Both the position numbers and the translations under genes were made by a program. Below, one piece after another: positions 38,649-48,350 of a stretch of DNA of 64,000 bases. The first letter of the stretch is position 1. Each line of letters opens with the position of its first letter. Under the pieces are notes generated by a model that worked only from the letters and a program-made list of their open reading frames with translations, ran no database searches and was not told the origin of the DNA. Source of the stretch: Pseudomonadales bacterium (lineage in GTDB: Bacteria > Pseudomonadota > Gammaproteobacteria > Pseudomonadales > Pseudohongiellaceae); the NCBI GenBank assembly GCA_012103535.1, contig WLWQ01000001.1, positions 434,001 to 498,000 on the forward strand, given 5' to 3'.

Positions 38649-39530
38649 CTAACGACTGCGACCTACAACTTCTCTTTTTAATATGACCCGATAGTAAAAT
38701 ACGGTCAGCAATCCAATAACTAATCCTGATACCAATCCACCTACATGGGCGGCAGTAGCGATCCAGGATGACGCGACAATCTCCATCAATACCAGCGCCA
38801 CCACGAAGAATACGAACATGTTCGTATTTATCAAGAGGTAGCTACGGGCCATCAGGCTATGTATAACCCAGGTATACCCTACCAGACCATAGACGACTCC
38901 AGACATTCCTCCAAAATTATTGAATTCAATCGCGAGATATTGAGTAGTGTTACTGACGAAGGAAGTTATAACAACTAGCAGCAGGAACATCCAAATTGGC
39001 TGAATCGCTTCTAATTGCCGGCCGAAATACCAGAGCCACAGCATGTTAAACACCAGATGCAATTCACCAAAATGCAGGAACATGGGAGTGAGAGTGCCCG
39101 CGGCAATTTCAAAACTTGTAATATCTGTTATTAGCGCGCCCAAACTCGACGTCGCAATCAAGGGATAAAAGAGAAAACTTAATCGAGAAACTTCACTACC
39201 CAATGAAGTAACTATGGCGACAACAATGGAGATTAGTACCAGAGATATTGTTACTGGGCTCTGAATGAAGGCAGATAGAAACTTATAAAGATATTGTTGT
39301 GCTTGATTCGATGAATGGCTTGTAGTTACTCGCTGTTGTTCTAGCAATTCTCTTCCGTCGAGGTAACTTTGCAATGACTCTTTGATGAAGGCAGCCTCCC
39401 GATCACCCTCGACATAAATCGATTGCACGCCGGATTCTTCTACAATGCGATGCTTTAGCCCTTGCTGACGCAAGAAATGACTGTAACTTAAAAGGTCGAT
39501 ATCTAGACTAAGACTGGCGGCCTTAATCAT
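38649..39530 (-). CDS. Rhomboid-family intramembrane serine protease
   Basis: 293 residues. A cytosolic N-terminal domain (1-85) resembles that of GlpG-like rhomboids. Six hydrophobic helices follow. The catalytic dyad is visible as Ser210 in GGMSGVVYGLVGY and His262 in AAHVGGLVSGLVIG; the supporting HxxxN is His158-Asn162 in ELHLVFNMLW. It cleaves membrane-embedded helices; the substrate is unknown. The ATG lies within the end of nadK (8-bp overlap), so the two are likely cotranscribed. Confidence 0.92.
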   Translation of the reverse strand: MIKAASLSLDIDLLSYSHFLRQQGLKHRIVEESGVQSIYVEGDREAAFIKESLQSYLDGRELLEQQRVTTSHSSNQAQQYLYKFLSAFIQSPVTISLVLISIVVAIVTSLGSEVSRLSFLFYPLIATSSLGALITDITSFEIAAGTLTPMFLHFGELHLVFNMLWLWYFGRQLEAIQPIWMFLLLVVITSFVSNTTQYLAIEFNNFGGMSGVVYGLVGYTWVIHSLMARSYLLINTNMFVFFVVALVLMEIVASSWIATAAHVGGLVSGLVIGLLTVFYYRVILKREVVGRSR

Positions 39531-40413
39531 CAGATCGCACCAGGCGACTACCCCACCCTAACTTGCTGCGACAGGCCTGATAAAAACTATGGCTGGGAGG
39601 ATGAATCAAGTGTAACGGCACAGATTTCTTCGTCACATAAATTTCATCGCCTGCCGAAGCGGTGTAACGAACGTCACCGTCGCAGCTAAGCTGGGGCTGA
39701 AGAGATTCTTTAGCAGAGACAACTATCTTAATTTCACAGTCACCGTCGATCACGATCGGACGACTATTGAGTGAATGGGGGTACATCGGTACTAAGACCA
39801 CTGCGTTCAAATCCGGATGCATAATTGGCCCACCCGCTGATAACGCATAAGCCGTCGAGCCCGTTGGCGTTGCAACTATTAAGCCGTCGGATTCCTGACT
39901 GTAAACGAATCTGTCATTAACGAATAATTCAAACTCGATCATCTGCGCGGCTTTGCCTGGATGTAAAACCACATCGTTTAAAGCTGAGCCTAGTGGTTTT
40001 TTCTCTCCGCCCTCGTTAACAACTGCGTCTAATAGGAATCTCTTTTCGACCGTATATTTTCCGGACAATACCTCATCCAGCTGAGATTCAATTTCGTCAG
40101 GCAATATATCAGTGAGAAATCCTAATTTTCCTCGATTAATTCCAATAACGGGTACACCTTCAGAGGCAACGTGCTTGGCCACGTTTAACATACTGCCGTC
40201 ACCACCAACGACCACAACCAAATCACAACTCGCACTCAATTGCATTCGCGTGCCGACATCCACAGTTACATTTTCCATTAACTCAGAAGTCTCGTCGTCC
40301 ATCATGACGGAAAGATTTTTAGCCTGCAGGTAAGTGATTAGCCTGGACAGAGAAGCAACAACGCCGCTATGCCCTGGTCTACCTACGAGTCCTATGCGCT
40401 TAAATTCAGACAT
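39523..40413 (-). CDS. nadK: NAD kinase
   Basis: Cytosolic ATP-dependent NAD+ phosphorylation, the only source of NADP+. 296 residues. Motifs: VVVGGDGSMLNVAKH (GGDG) near residue 70, ALNDVVLHPG, SDGLIVATPTGSTAYALSAGGPIMHP and the C-terminal SCDGDVRY. It has the first position in the minus-strand cluster down to pepN. The ATG is at 40413. The region upstream (40414-40641) holds the divergent promoters. Confidence 0.97.
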   Translation of the reverse strand: MSEFKRIGLVGRPGHSGVVASLSRLITYLQAKNLSVMMDDETSELMENVTVDVGTRMQLSASCDLVVVVGGDGSMLNVAKHVASEGVPVIGINRGKLGFLTDILPDEIESQLDEVLSGKYTVEKRFLLDAVVNEGGEKKPLGSALNDVVLHPGKAAQMIEFELFVNDRFVYSQESDGLIVATPTGSTAYALSAGGPIMHPDLNAVVLVPMYPHSLNSRPIVIDGDCEIKIVVSAKESLQPQLSCDGDVRYTASAGDEIYVTKKSVPLHLIHPPSHSFYQACRSKLGWGSRLVRSDD

Positions 40414-40641
40414 TCTTTGTTCTGCGTGTAATGATTGGATTTATTGATGAGCTAAACTCTGCGCCCACATTGGTCAATAAACGCGCCATTATATCACGAG
40501 TACGTGGATTTGAGGGCCACACAATGGCGCCATTTTATCGAAATATTCATAGTTTACAGTCGCCTACGAGCAGAGACTTCGAGTAGAATGCCCCACTCAC
40601 AGCGATAGCATTGGTACACCGACAGACAGGTCGAATGTTAG

Positions 40642-41913
40642 ATGACAGTTAAAGCATTAAATGACAACACCATAATAGGAGTATTAGGACTGGGCTATGT
40701 AGGCCTTCCGCTTGCCCATGCCTTTGCCGCACATTTTAAAACTGTGGGATTCGACATCGACAACAAAAGAGTCGAAGAAATCAATAACGGCATAGCCAAT
40801 AGCCTGGCGCTATCAGCAGAAGAGCTCAAAGCTAACACCAATATCGAATACACAACTGAAGCCGAGCGCTTAAAAGGCTGTGATATCTACATTGTTACTG
40901 CGCCAACACCGGTTGACGCTCAAAATCAACCTGACCTGGAGCCTGTACTGCAGGCAACTCGACAAATAGCTCAGTATCTATCAGCTGGCGATACGGTAAT
41001 TTTCGAGTCAACTGTTTATCCCGGCGCAACCGAAGAAGAATGCGTACCCATCTTAGAGTCTGTTTCTGGATTGCAATTTAATAAAGAATTTTTTGTTGGC
41101 TATAGTCCTGAAAGAATAAATCCAGGTGACAACAATCATTCATTGACCCAAATAGTAAAAGTGACGTCTGGCTCTTCTCCTGAGTCGGCGCAGATGATCG
41201 ACGATCTCTATCAAAAAATTATTACAGCAGGGACTCATAGTGCAAGCTCAATTAGAGTCGCAGAAGCTGCCAAAGTAATTGAAAACACGCAAAGAGATTT
41301 AAACATTGCATTAGTGAACGAACTCGCGGTGTTATTCGATAAATTGGAAATCGATACCAATGATGTATTAGCTGCAGCAGGCAGCAAATGGAATTTTTTG
41401 CCTTTTTCTCCTGGCTTAGTCGGCGGTCATTGCATTGGAGTAGACCCTTACTACTTGACCTACAAAGCGCAACAAGTTGGCCACAATCCGGATGTGATTC
41501 TTGCCGGTAGAAGAATTAACGACTCTATGGGCAGCTATGTAGCCGAACGGGTTGTGCGTTTAATGCTCTCAAAACAAATTCACATACTCGGCTCAAAAAT
41601 ACTGATTATGGGTTATGCCTTTAAGGAGAACTGTCCCGATACCAGAAATACGCGAGTAGAAGACATAGCATCGACGCTACTGGCGTATCACGCTGAAGTT
41701 CAAATTTACGATCCCTGGGTAGATAGCTCAGACTCTGAGCACTTAATTAGTGAACCGGAAAATGAAAGTTATGACGCGGTCATTGTAGCTGTGGCCCATC
41801 AACAATTCATCGACAGCGGTATCGATTATGTTAAAAGTATGAGCAAAAAAAATTCAGTCATTTTTGACGTTAAACATATATTCGATAGCTCCCAAGTAGA
41901 CGGCAGTCTTTAA
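40642..41913 (+). CDS. UDP-N-acetylhexosamine/UDP-hexose 6-dehydrogenase (TviB/WbpO type)
   Basis: NAD-dependent nucleotide-sugar dehydrogenase, 423 residues. Rossmann motif [16 protein letters not shown] near residue 14. The catalytic Cys is in [16 protein letters not shown]. The middle has [10 protein letters not shown] and [20 protein letters not shown], and the C-terminal domain has [15 protein letters not shown]. These features fit the TviB/WbpO branch acting on UDP-HexNAc rather than plain UDP-glucose dehydrogenase; substrate is inferred. Three bases separate it from the epimerase gene. Weak ribosome-binding site. Confidence 0.88.
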   Translation: MTVKALNDNTIIGVLGLGYVGLPLAHAFAAHFKTVGFDIDNKRVEEINNGIANSLALSAEELKANTNIEYTTEAERLKGCDIYIVTAPTPVDAQNQPDLEPVLQATRQIAQYLSAGDTVIFESTVYPGATEEECVPILESVSGLQFNKEFFVGYSPERINPGDNNHSLTQIVKVTSGSSPESAQMIDDLYQKIITAGTHSASSIRVAEAAKVIENTQRDLNIALVNELAVLFDKLEIDTNDVLAAAGSKWNFLPFSPGLVGGHCIGVDPYYLTYKAQQVGHNPDVILAGRRINDSMGSYVAERVVRLMLSKQIHILGSKILIMGYAFKENCPDTRNTRVEDIASTLLAYHAEVQIYDPWVDSSDSEHLISEPENESYDAVIVAVAHQQFIDSGIDYVKSMSKKNSVIFDVKHIFDSSQVDGSL

Positions 41914-41916
41914 CCC

Positions 41917-42924
41917 ATGAAAGTTTTAGTGACAGGCAGTGCTGGATTTATCGGTCACGCGCTTTCTACGCGCCTACTGGATCGTGGCGACGAGGTGATC
42001 GGAGTTGATAATTTAAACGACTACTATGATGTTAATTTAAAACAAGCTCGTCTTGGCATGTTAACAACGAATGCCGCTTTCACCGACGTTCGTTGCGAAT
42101 TAGAAGATGCCGACGGGCTGAACAATGCATTCAAACAATATCGCCCCGATCGAGTTGTAAATCTCGCTGCTCAGGCGGGAGTACGCTATTCCCTCGATAA
42201 CCCACAGGCTTATGTAAGCGCGAATTTAGTCGGCTTTGTAAATATTCTGGAAGCTTGCCGCCACCATGAAGTCGAACACCTGGTATACGCCTCCAGCAGT
42301 TCCGTCTATGGTGCCAACACTACCCTACCTTTTTCGGTTAAACATAATATTGATCATCCCATCAGCCTCTATGCCGCCAGTAAAAAAGCCAATGAACTAC
42401 TGGCACACACCTACAGCCACCTATTCGAACTACCTACAACTGGATTGCGCTTTTTTACTGTCTATGGCCCCTGGGGTCGACCGGATATGTCTTTGTTTAA
42501 ATTTACCAAAGCCATATTGGAAGATCGGCCGATTGAAGTGTTCAATCACGGCAAACATCAACGAGACTTTACTTTTATCGATGATATTGTCGAAGGGGTA
42601 ATCAGAATCTTAGATAAAGTCGCCACAGCCAATCCCGACTGGGACAGTGGCAATCCAGAACCGGCAACCAGCAGCGCTCCTTTTCGCTTGTATAACATTG
42701 GCAGCAATAATCCTATCGAGTTAATGCGCTATATCGAACTACTGGAATCTTGTATCGGAAAGACAGCGGAAAAAGAATTTCTGCCCATGCAAGCTGGAGA
42801 TGTACCAGCGACCTACGCCGATGTCGATGCGCTGATTGAAGATATAGGCTATAAACCTTCAACTCCGATTGAAGAAGGCGTTAAGAAATTTGTCGATTGG
42901 TACCGTGACTTTTACCAGGTGTAA
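41917..42924 (+). CDS. UDP-glucuronate 4-epimerase-like NAD-dependent epimerase
   Basis: Short-chain dehydrogenase-fold epimerase, 335 residues. [16 protein letters not shown] binds NAD; the N-terminal [18 protein letters not shown] is the signature of CapI/UDP-glucuronate 4-epimerases. Catalytic YAASKKANE (YxxxK) and YASSSSVYG are present, followed by [14 protein letters not shown]. With the preceding dehydrogenase it would supply an acidic sugar nucleotide for a surface polysaccharide. No glycosyltransferase or export gene is near. The stop is 5 bp from the convergent gene. Confidence 0.88.
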   Translation: MKVLVTGSAGFIGHALSTRLLDRGDEVIGVDNLNDYYDVNLKQARLGMLTTNAAFTDVRCELEDADGLNNAFKQYRPDRVVNLAAQAGVRYSLDNPQAYVSANLVGFVNILEACRHHEVEHLVYASSSSVYGANTTLPFSVKHNIDHPISLYAASKKANELLAHTYSHLFELPTTGLRFFTVYGPWGRPDMSLFKFTKAILEDRPIEVFNHGKHQRDFTFIDDIVEGVIRILDKVATANPDWDSGNPEPATSSAPFRLYNIGSNNPIELMRYIELLESCIGKTAEKEFLPMQAGDVPATYADVDALIEDIGYKPSTPIEEGVKKFVDWYRDFYQV

Positions 42925-42929
42925 GCAGA

Positions 42930-43847
42930 CTAGGAATAAACGCCACCACTATGCAGCGCGATAACTTCACTGCCCCGCTCGATTTCCCCTAACTCAATCA
43001 TTTGCTTTAATCCCCAGAATAATTTTCCTGTATAGACAGGTTCGATCGGCATCGATGACGATTGCTGCCATTCGCTTAGAAATCCATTCAATTCTGGATT
43101 GCTCTTAGCGTAACCACCGCCATGAAATCTCTCTTCTATTTTCCATGGCACCTTGTTCAGATTCTGTTCCGGGAAATAATTACTAAGATTAGTTTCTATC
43201 TCACTACTTAGGTAGCCACTTGCTTTTAGCACCGAAAATCCCAAAACTTCAGTAGCCTGAATATTTCTTTCGGCAATTCCCGCAATTAATCCGCTCATGG
43301 TCGCAGCTGTTCCACAAGCTAGCGCGAGAATCCTGCTTTCGCCGCTGTTACCCGGAGGTAGAAAATTTACTATTTCTTTGCAGCCTAATACTCCAAGTCT
43401 ATTGCTGCCCCCCTCTGGAATTACATAAGCATCCGCGTAATTCTCCTGTAGTTCAGTTAAGAAGCTTTCAGTGTGCTTCAAGCGATAAGATGTGCGATCC
43501 ATAGGCACTAAATGCATGCCTTGTTCCTGAGCAAACTGCAGAACTGGATTCAGTGGCTCGGTTAATTCCCCTCGAACAAGCCCAATAGTCTTAAAGCCAA
43601 AACGCTTACCCGCTGCTGCCAGTGCCCGCAAGTGATTGGAATAGGCGCCACCAAAACTGAGCAATACATTCTTTCCTTGTTGCCGGGCTTGCTCAAGATT
43701 AAGCCTTAACTTAAACCACTTGTTGCCACCCAAATGCGGATGAAGCAGATCTAAGCGCAGGACCTTTAATCCTATCTGTTTACGGATACACCATTTCAAG
43801 GTTAAAGATTCAATGCTGGGTTGTTTATGTTGAAACTGGATAGTCAT
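42930..43847 (-). CDS. PLP-dependent D-cysteine desulfhydrase / ACC deaminase-like protein
   Basis: 305 residues, fold-type II PLP enzyme. Schiff-base Lys43 lies in LGGNKWFKLRLNL, followed by SFGGAYSNHLRALAAAG, the substrate motif. VIPEGGSNRLGVLG and ACGTAATMSGLIAG bind the cofactor phosphate. The family includes 1-aminocyclopropane-1-carboxylate deaminase and D-cysteine desulfhydrase; the length and motifs do not allow a firm choice, and the latter is more common in gammaproteobacteria. The ATG is at 43847. Confidence 0.85.
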   Translation of the reverse strand: MTIQFQHKQPSIESLTLKWCIRKQIGLKVLRLDLLHPHLGGNKWFKLRLNLEQARQQGKNVLLSFGGAYSNHLRALAAAGKRFGFKTIGLVRGELTEPLNPVLQFAQEQGMHLVPMDRTSYRLKHTESFLTELQENYADAYVIPEGGSNRLGVLGCKEIVNFLPPGNSGESRILALACGTAATMSGLIAGIAERNIQATEVLGFSVLKASGYLSSEIETNLSNYFPEQNLNKVPWKIEERFHGGGYAKSNPELNGFLSEWQQSSSMPIEPVYTGKLFWGLKQMIELGEIERGSEVIALHSGGVYS

Positions 43848-43977
43848 GGCATAGAGAACTCAGCCAGCCAAATAAAATCGGAAGCAGGAGACAGAAACAT
43901 AAAAGACGATCACAAAGAATCCAGCGGCTTCGTTTCGTGAGACTGATGCTCATCGCAAGAGTATTAGTAGAGAAAAG

Positions 43978-44054
43978 TGGCGGACCGGACGGGACTCGAA
44001 CCCGCGACCTCTGGCGTGACAGGCCAGCATTCTAACCAACTGAACTACCGGTCC
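43978..44054 (-). tRNA. tRNA-Asp (anticodon GUC)
   Basis: 77 nt including an encoded CCA. Acceptor stem GGACCGG/CCGGTCC, anticodon stem CTGGC/GCCAG around CTGTCAC (anticodon GTC), T-arm GGGTTCGAGTCCC. It follows tRNA-Val by 44 bp and is probably cotranscribed. Confidence 0.97.
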
Positions 44055-44098
44055 ACTTTGTATTACCTGCGATAAATAGACTTATTTATAGCATGGTT

Positions 44099-44174
44099 TG
44101 GTGGGTGGTGAGGGATTTGAACCCCCGACATTCGCCTTGTAAGGGCGACGCTCTCCCAACTGAGCTAACCACCC
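44099..44174 (-). tRNA. tRNA-Val (anticodon UAC)
   Basis: 76 nt including an encoded CCA. Acceptor stem GGGTGGT/ACCACCC, anticodon stem TCGCC/GGCGA around CTTACAA (anticodon TAC), T-arm GGGTTCAAATCCC. A near-consensus promoter lies upstream at 44192-44219. Confidence 0.97.
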
Positions 44175-44191
44175 GACACAGGAGAACGCGA

Positions 44192-44219
44192 ATTGTACCG
44201 ACTTAAGTCTTCATGTCAA
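44192..44219 (-). promoter_or_regulatory. Sigma70-type promoter of tRNA-Val/Asp
   Basis: On the minus strand a perfect TTGACA (44219-44214) is followed after 16 bases by TACAAT (44197-44192), then TCGCG. The start would fall about 10 bases before tRNA-Val. The GC-containing discriminator is typical of stable-RNA promoters. Confidence 0.75.
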
Positions 44220-44263
44220 CAACGGCGCTGCTTTCAGCAAGGTTTACCACTGTTCTCAAGCGC

Positions 44264-46627
44264 TTACTTCGAGGTGTGAGTAAAGGCGCCATCCCAGTCT
44301 TCCGGCAACTCTACTTCTCGCAGCGTCTCGACTCTTTCAAGGTAAACTTTATAGAGCAAGGTATCAGGTTCTTCCTCTAATAGTGCCTTGAACTTCTGCT
44401 CGGCCGCGTCCCAATTTTGTTGGTGATAGGCTTCCAGCGCTGCGTGATACTCCTCCACCTTTGCCTTCAATTCTTCGCTAGCATCTCGCAGCTCACACAT
44501 TGGCTCATAACATTCGATTGCTTCATGTTTACCTTTTACTTTGACGCGATCGATAGAGCGAAACAGGTACTCATCTTCTAAAGGAATTGCAGTTCCCTGA
44601 CCGACCAGTAATTTAATGCCGTAAAATTTGGTGAGACCTTCCAAGCGGGAGCCCAGGTTTACGGCATCACCTAGAACCGTGTAAGAGCGCCGATATGCTG
44701 AACCCATATCACCAACGTTCATCATTCCCGAATTTACCCCACAACCGATGGCCACTTCTGGATATTCCTTTGCCTCAAAATAGGGTTTCATTTCTTCGAC
44801 TTTTTCCAACATTTCGATCGACGCCTTGAGGGCATTGGAGCGGTGATTCGGGTCATCGAGAGGCGCACCCCAGAAGGCCATTACCATATCCCCAACGTAC
44901 TTATCGACAGTTCCATTGTGCTTAAAGATAATTTCGGTAATTGGTGTAAAAAACTCATTGAGTAAAGTTTTCAATTCAGTTGCACTTAGTGCTTCCGAGA
45001 TGGTGGTGAAATTACGAATATCACAGAAAAATACTGTTAACTCCTTACTTTCACCGTCAAAAGTATAGTTATCGGGATCTTCCAACATAGAATCGATATG
45101 GGCAGGTGGAACATATTGATCGAACATACCCTTAATCGTTTTTCGAGTCTGACTTTCTGCCAGAAATCCATAAACCATGTTTACTGCAGTAATTCCCAAA
45201 ATTAGAAACAGCAATAGCACCATGGAAAAATCCATTTTGTACAAGGCCCATAACTGAAAATTCGACCATAGCAATCCTGCGACCAATAGCACCGCGGTAA
45301 TTGACATGGAGGTAGCCCCCATAAACGGAAATGCTATGGCCATGCCTAATCCGAGTATCAGAATAATGACAAACAAGGCTCCGGATTCCCAATCCGGTTT
45401 ATAGGGAAACTGAATATTGGAATCTTGCACGAAACCAGAAAACATCGATTCCGTCGACGACTCATTGGAATCCACTTCGAATGTGGTAAATGAGTTTAAT
45501 AAGCCATTAAGCATATTGGCATGCACTTCCACTCCAGGATAAACCCGTTGCAGTAGCATCGCTCGAATATCCCCAAGGCCGGGCGCACTGGTACCAATTA
45601 AGACAAAACTCGCCTGCAGGGCTTCCTTCTCTTCTTCACTTAAGTTGTCGCGCAATACATCCGTGGCAGAGATGTAAGGAAAGTGTTCATTATCCCCTAG
45701 CGATGAATTCCCCACATAGGGAACCAATACCTGACCCAATCGGTCCGTAGGTATTTCAAAAGAAAACTGACCTGAGCCAATTCGAATTGCACGGATAACT
45801 TCGTTGTCACTGTAACGTTCCGTGACTACTTCATAATTTTCAATGAAATTAAACACCCGAATCATTTCCAGTGACAGGGTTGGGTAGAGCTCAGTACCGA
45901 AGCGGACAATAAGTGGAACTCTTCTGACAATGCCATCGCCGTCCGGTTGTTGATTCATACTGCCATTACCAGCTGCAGCATCTTGCAAGGTTTTTAAATT
46001 GCCGGTGAAACCTGTCATGTCCCGCACTGATATTTCTTCAGCTAACGTGGAATCGATATCGACTATCGAATCCGGTAATTCGTTATAAGCAGCAGTTGTC
46101 TGTGGATTAAAATTAATAGCCAGGACAGTATCGATTCCACTCCGCATGGCATTGGCGAAATATTGATCCGCATCGATTTGCGGCTCTATTTCTTTCAGGG
46201 TTTCGTTAAAGCGGGGGTCGACCTGATCTAAATCAATGGGTTCTAACAGGTCACGAATACTTCGATCGGGTTCGGGAAAGGTAATATCGAATCCAACGAC
46301 TACTACGCCAGCATCCCGCAGTTTTTCAGTGAGCTGACCTACTTTTATGCGATTCCAGGGATGCTGACCTTCTGCCTGCAGACTTCGCTCGTCCAGATCG
46401 ACTATGACAACCTTATTAAATTCAGGCTTCTCTGCCTTTGGCATGACAGAGAGTCGTTGGTCATAGACTAGATACTCCAGACGGAGCACAAAATTCTGAA
46501 CGACTAATGGGGCGCCTAATTGCAGCCAGAGCACAAAGACTACAAAGAATATGCCCAGGTAAGTAGGTAGTCTTTTGTCTTCAATGATGAAGCGCCATAT
46601 GCGCTTGAGAGGATTCGCTGACGTCAT
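44264..46627 (-). CDS. CHASE2-domain class III adenylate/guanylate cyclase
   Basis: 787 residues from ATG 46627; the frame extends 19 codons further to a TTG, which I reject. Order: N-terminal membrane helix (YLGIFFVVFVLWLQLG), a large periplasmic CHASE2 sensor (to about residue 400), two or three membrane helices, then a class III cyclase domain (FFCDIRNFTTISEAL metal Asp, VDKYVGDMVMAFWGAP, SYTVLGDAVNLGSRLEGL). The Lys in DKYVGD and the Asp in LGDAVN favour ATP, hence cAMP. The C-terminal 60 residues look like one TPR-type repeat (YHAALEAYHQQNWDAAEQKF). Signal sensed is unknown. Confidence 0.92.
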   Translation of the reverse strand: MTSANPLKRIWRFIIEDKRLPTYLGIFFVVFVLWLQLGAPLVVQNFVLRLEYLVYDQRLSVMPKAEKPEFNKVVIVDLDERSLQAEGQHPWNRIKVGQLTEKLRDAGVVVVGFDITFPEPDRSIRDLLEPIDLDQVDPRFNETLKEIEPQIDADQYFANAMRSGIDTVLAINFNPQTTAAYNELPDSIVDIDSTLAEEISVRDMTGFTGNLKTLQDAAAGNGSMNQQPDGDGIVRRVPLIVRFGTELYPTLSLEMIRVFNFIENYEVVTERYSDNEVIRAIRIGSGQFSFEIPTDRLGQVLVPYVGNSSLGDNEHFPYISATDVLRDNLSEEEKEALQASFVLIGTSAPGLGDIRAMLLQRVYPGVEVHANMLNGLLNSFTTFEVDSNESSTESMFSGFVQDSNIQFPYKPDWESGALFVIILILGLGMAIAFPFMGATSMSITAVLLVAGLLWSNFQLWALYKMDFSMVLLLFLILGITAVNMVYGFLAESQTRKTIKGMFDQYVPPAHIDSMLEDPDNYTFDGESKELTVFFCDIRNFTTISEALSATELKTLLNEFFTPITEIIFKHNGTVDKYVGDMVMAFWGAPLDDPNHRSNALKASIEMLEKVEEMKPYFEAKEYPEVAIGCGVNSGMMNVGDMGSAYRRSYTVLGDAVNLGSRLEGLTKFYGIKLLVGQGTAIPLEDEYLFRSIDRVKVKGKHEAIECYEPMCELRDASEELKAKVEEYHAALEAYHQQNWDAAEQKFKALLEEEPDTLLYKVYLERVETLREVELPEDWDGAFTHTSK

Positions 46628-46756
46628 TGAAAATCGAGGCCTAGTGCCTCTCCTTGTTATTGTTTTCAAGGCATTATATGCCAATGGGACTGTACATAAA
46701 ACGAAACAGTCGGTACCATTTCCGCCCTTTTTCCAGATCAGAAATACCTGGCTTCA

Positions 46757-47116
46757 ATGCTGATATACAAAGAATTTACCTTCGAAGCAGCACATCGCCT
46801 GCCGAATGTTCCTGCCGAGCACAAATGCGCCCGGCTGCATGGTCATTCGTTTGCAGTAAAAGTGAGTGTGGAGGGAGAAGTCGGTGCTAGTAGCGGCTGG
46901 GTAATGGACTACGCTGACATATCGGCTGCGTTTAAGCCCATAAGAAAACAGCTTGATCACTATTATCTGAATGAAATTGCTGGCTTGGAAAATCCAACAA
47001 GCGAAAATATTGCGCACTGGATTTGGGCAAGATTAAAACCGACGCTGCCAGAACTTTGTGCAATTGAAGTTAAAGAAACTTGCACCAGCGGTTGCATCTA
47101 TACTGGCGAAGACTAG
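46757..47116 (+). CDS. queD: 6-carboxy-5,6,7,8-tetrahydropterin synthase
   Basis: Second step of preQ0/queuosine synthesis from 7,8-dihydroneopterin triphosphate. 119 residues, the normal length. Zinc ligands His13, His28 and His30 (FEAAHRLP, RLHGHSF), catalytic Cys24 (EHKCARLHGH), LDHYYLN near 67-72 and Glu107 in VKETCTSGCIY. The ATG at 46757 is the first in frame. No other que gene is in the window. The stop overlaps the convergent reductase gene by 4 bp. Confidence 0.94.
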   Translation: MLIYKEFTFEAAHRLPNVPAEHKCARLHGHSFAVKVSVEGEVGASSGWVMDYADISAAFKPIRKQLDHYYLNEIAGLENPTSENIAHWIWARLKPTLPELCAIEVKETCTSGCIYTGED

Positions 47117-48348
47117 CTTGCGCTTGTAGCCAGTTTGACTGGGTCCAATGATTCATCAGATAGCATTGATGCCGACACTGCAAGCCGATTTTTCACTAAT
47201 TTCTTGCCGGCCATGAATTCTTTTGGTCTGCCCACACAATCTGCGGCGATAACGATCCCGTCTTTCAAATAGAAAAGTGCAAATCCAGATTCGTTATCCA
47301 AAGATGGCTCACCCCGCACTACTATTTCCTCCGCACCCTGACTCAAACCAACCATTTGCAATTTAATATGGTATTGATCTGACCAGAACCATGGCACCGC
47401 ATCGTATACCTGTTGTTTGCCAGCAATATTTGCAGCAGCACATCGAGCCTGATCATTTGCATTCTGTACCGATTCCAATCTGATCAAGCGCTCGTAGACG
47501 GTACTTGGATGTAAAGTGCAATCGCCGGCAGAATAAATGTGTTCGTCACTGGTTTGTGCGTATTCATTGACTACAATCCCCCGATCTACTTCGAGGCCAG
47601 CTGCTTCTGCAATTCCCGTATTTGGACTAACACCTACTCCGATAATAACCACATCCGCTGGCAAGCTGGTTCCATCCTGGCACACTACTTTCTCTACTTT
47701 TTCTTTTCCTTCGATGCTCTCGACTGCAGTTCCAGTGAGAATGCTTACTCCGGCTTGTTCGTGCAGCGCCTGAATATAAGCTGACATGTGTTCGCTGGTT
47801 ACCCGCTGTAATATTCGATCTGTTAACTCGATTACAGTAACAGTTAATCCCAACTTATTTAACACCGCAGCCGTCTCTAGACCAATGTAACCTGCGCCAA
47901 TGATCACCGCGTGTTTTTTTGGCTCCAGCAAAGGAGTGATTTGAGATACATCGGCCGCAGTTCGGACATAAAAAACATTTTCTAAAGAAGCGCCAAGAGG
48001 AATAGTATTCACTTTGGAGCCGGTGCAAATTGCCAGTTTGTCGTAGCTTACTTCCTGCCCATTACTCAAACTTACGGTCTGTGCAGCTTTATGTACTTGC
48101 AATGCCGTCACGCCAAGTTCTAAATCAATATTATTGTCGGCAAACATTTTCTCCGGTCGAAGTCGCATCGCATCCAATAGTTTTTCCCCAGCCAGATGCT
48201 CCTTCGACAAAGGTGGTCGATGGTAAGGCAATTCCTTTTCCGCGCCGATCAAACTTATATTGCCTTCCCAAGCTTCTTTCCTTAGCTGCATTGCCAATGA
48301 AACCCCAGCATGGCTGGCACCAATTACTACGCAGTGTATATCTTTCAT
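47113..48348 (-). CDS. FAD-dependent ferredoxin/rubredoxin-type reductase
   Basis: 411 residues. Two Rossmann folds: FAD site VIGASHAGVSLAMQLRKE at the N-terminus and NAD site VIIGAGYIGLETAAVLNKLGLTVTVIE in the middle; FAD-binding HIYSAGDCTLHPS, and a C-terminal reductase domain starting at VPWFWSDQYHIKLQMVG. This layout fits putidaredoxin/rhodocoxin reductase-like enzymes that pass electrons from NADH to a [2Fe-2S] ferredoxin. The partner and any oxygenase are absent from the window. It follows ung by two bases in the same orientation. Confidence 0.88.
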   Translation of the reverse strand: MKDIHCVVIGASHAGVSLAMQLRKEAWEGNISLIGAEKELPYHRPPLSKEHLAGEKLLDAMRLRPEKMFADNNIDLELGVTALQVHKAAQTVSLSNGQEVSYDKLAICTGSKVNTIPLGASLENVFYVRTAADVSQITPLLEPKKHAVIIGAGYIGLETAAVLNKLGLTVTVIELTDRILQRVTSEHMSAYIQALHEQAGVSILTGTAVESIEGKEKVEKVVCQDGTSLPADVVIIGVGVSPNTGIAEAAGLEVDRGIVVNEYAQTSDEHIYSAGDCTLHPSTVYERLIRLESVQNANDQARCAAANIAGKQQVYDAVPWFWSDQYHIKLQMVGLSQGAEEIVVRGEPSLDNESGFALFYLKDGIVIAADCVGRPKEFMAGKKLVKNRLAVSASMLSDESLDPVKLATSAS

Positions 48349-48350
48349 TC

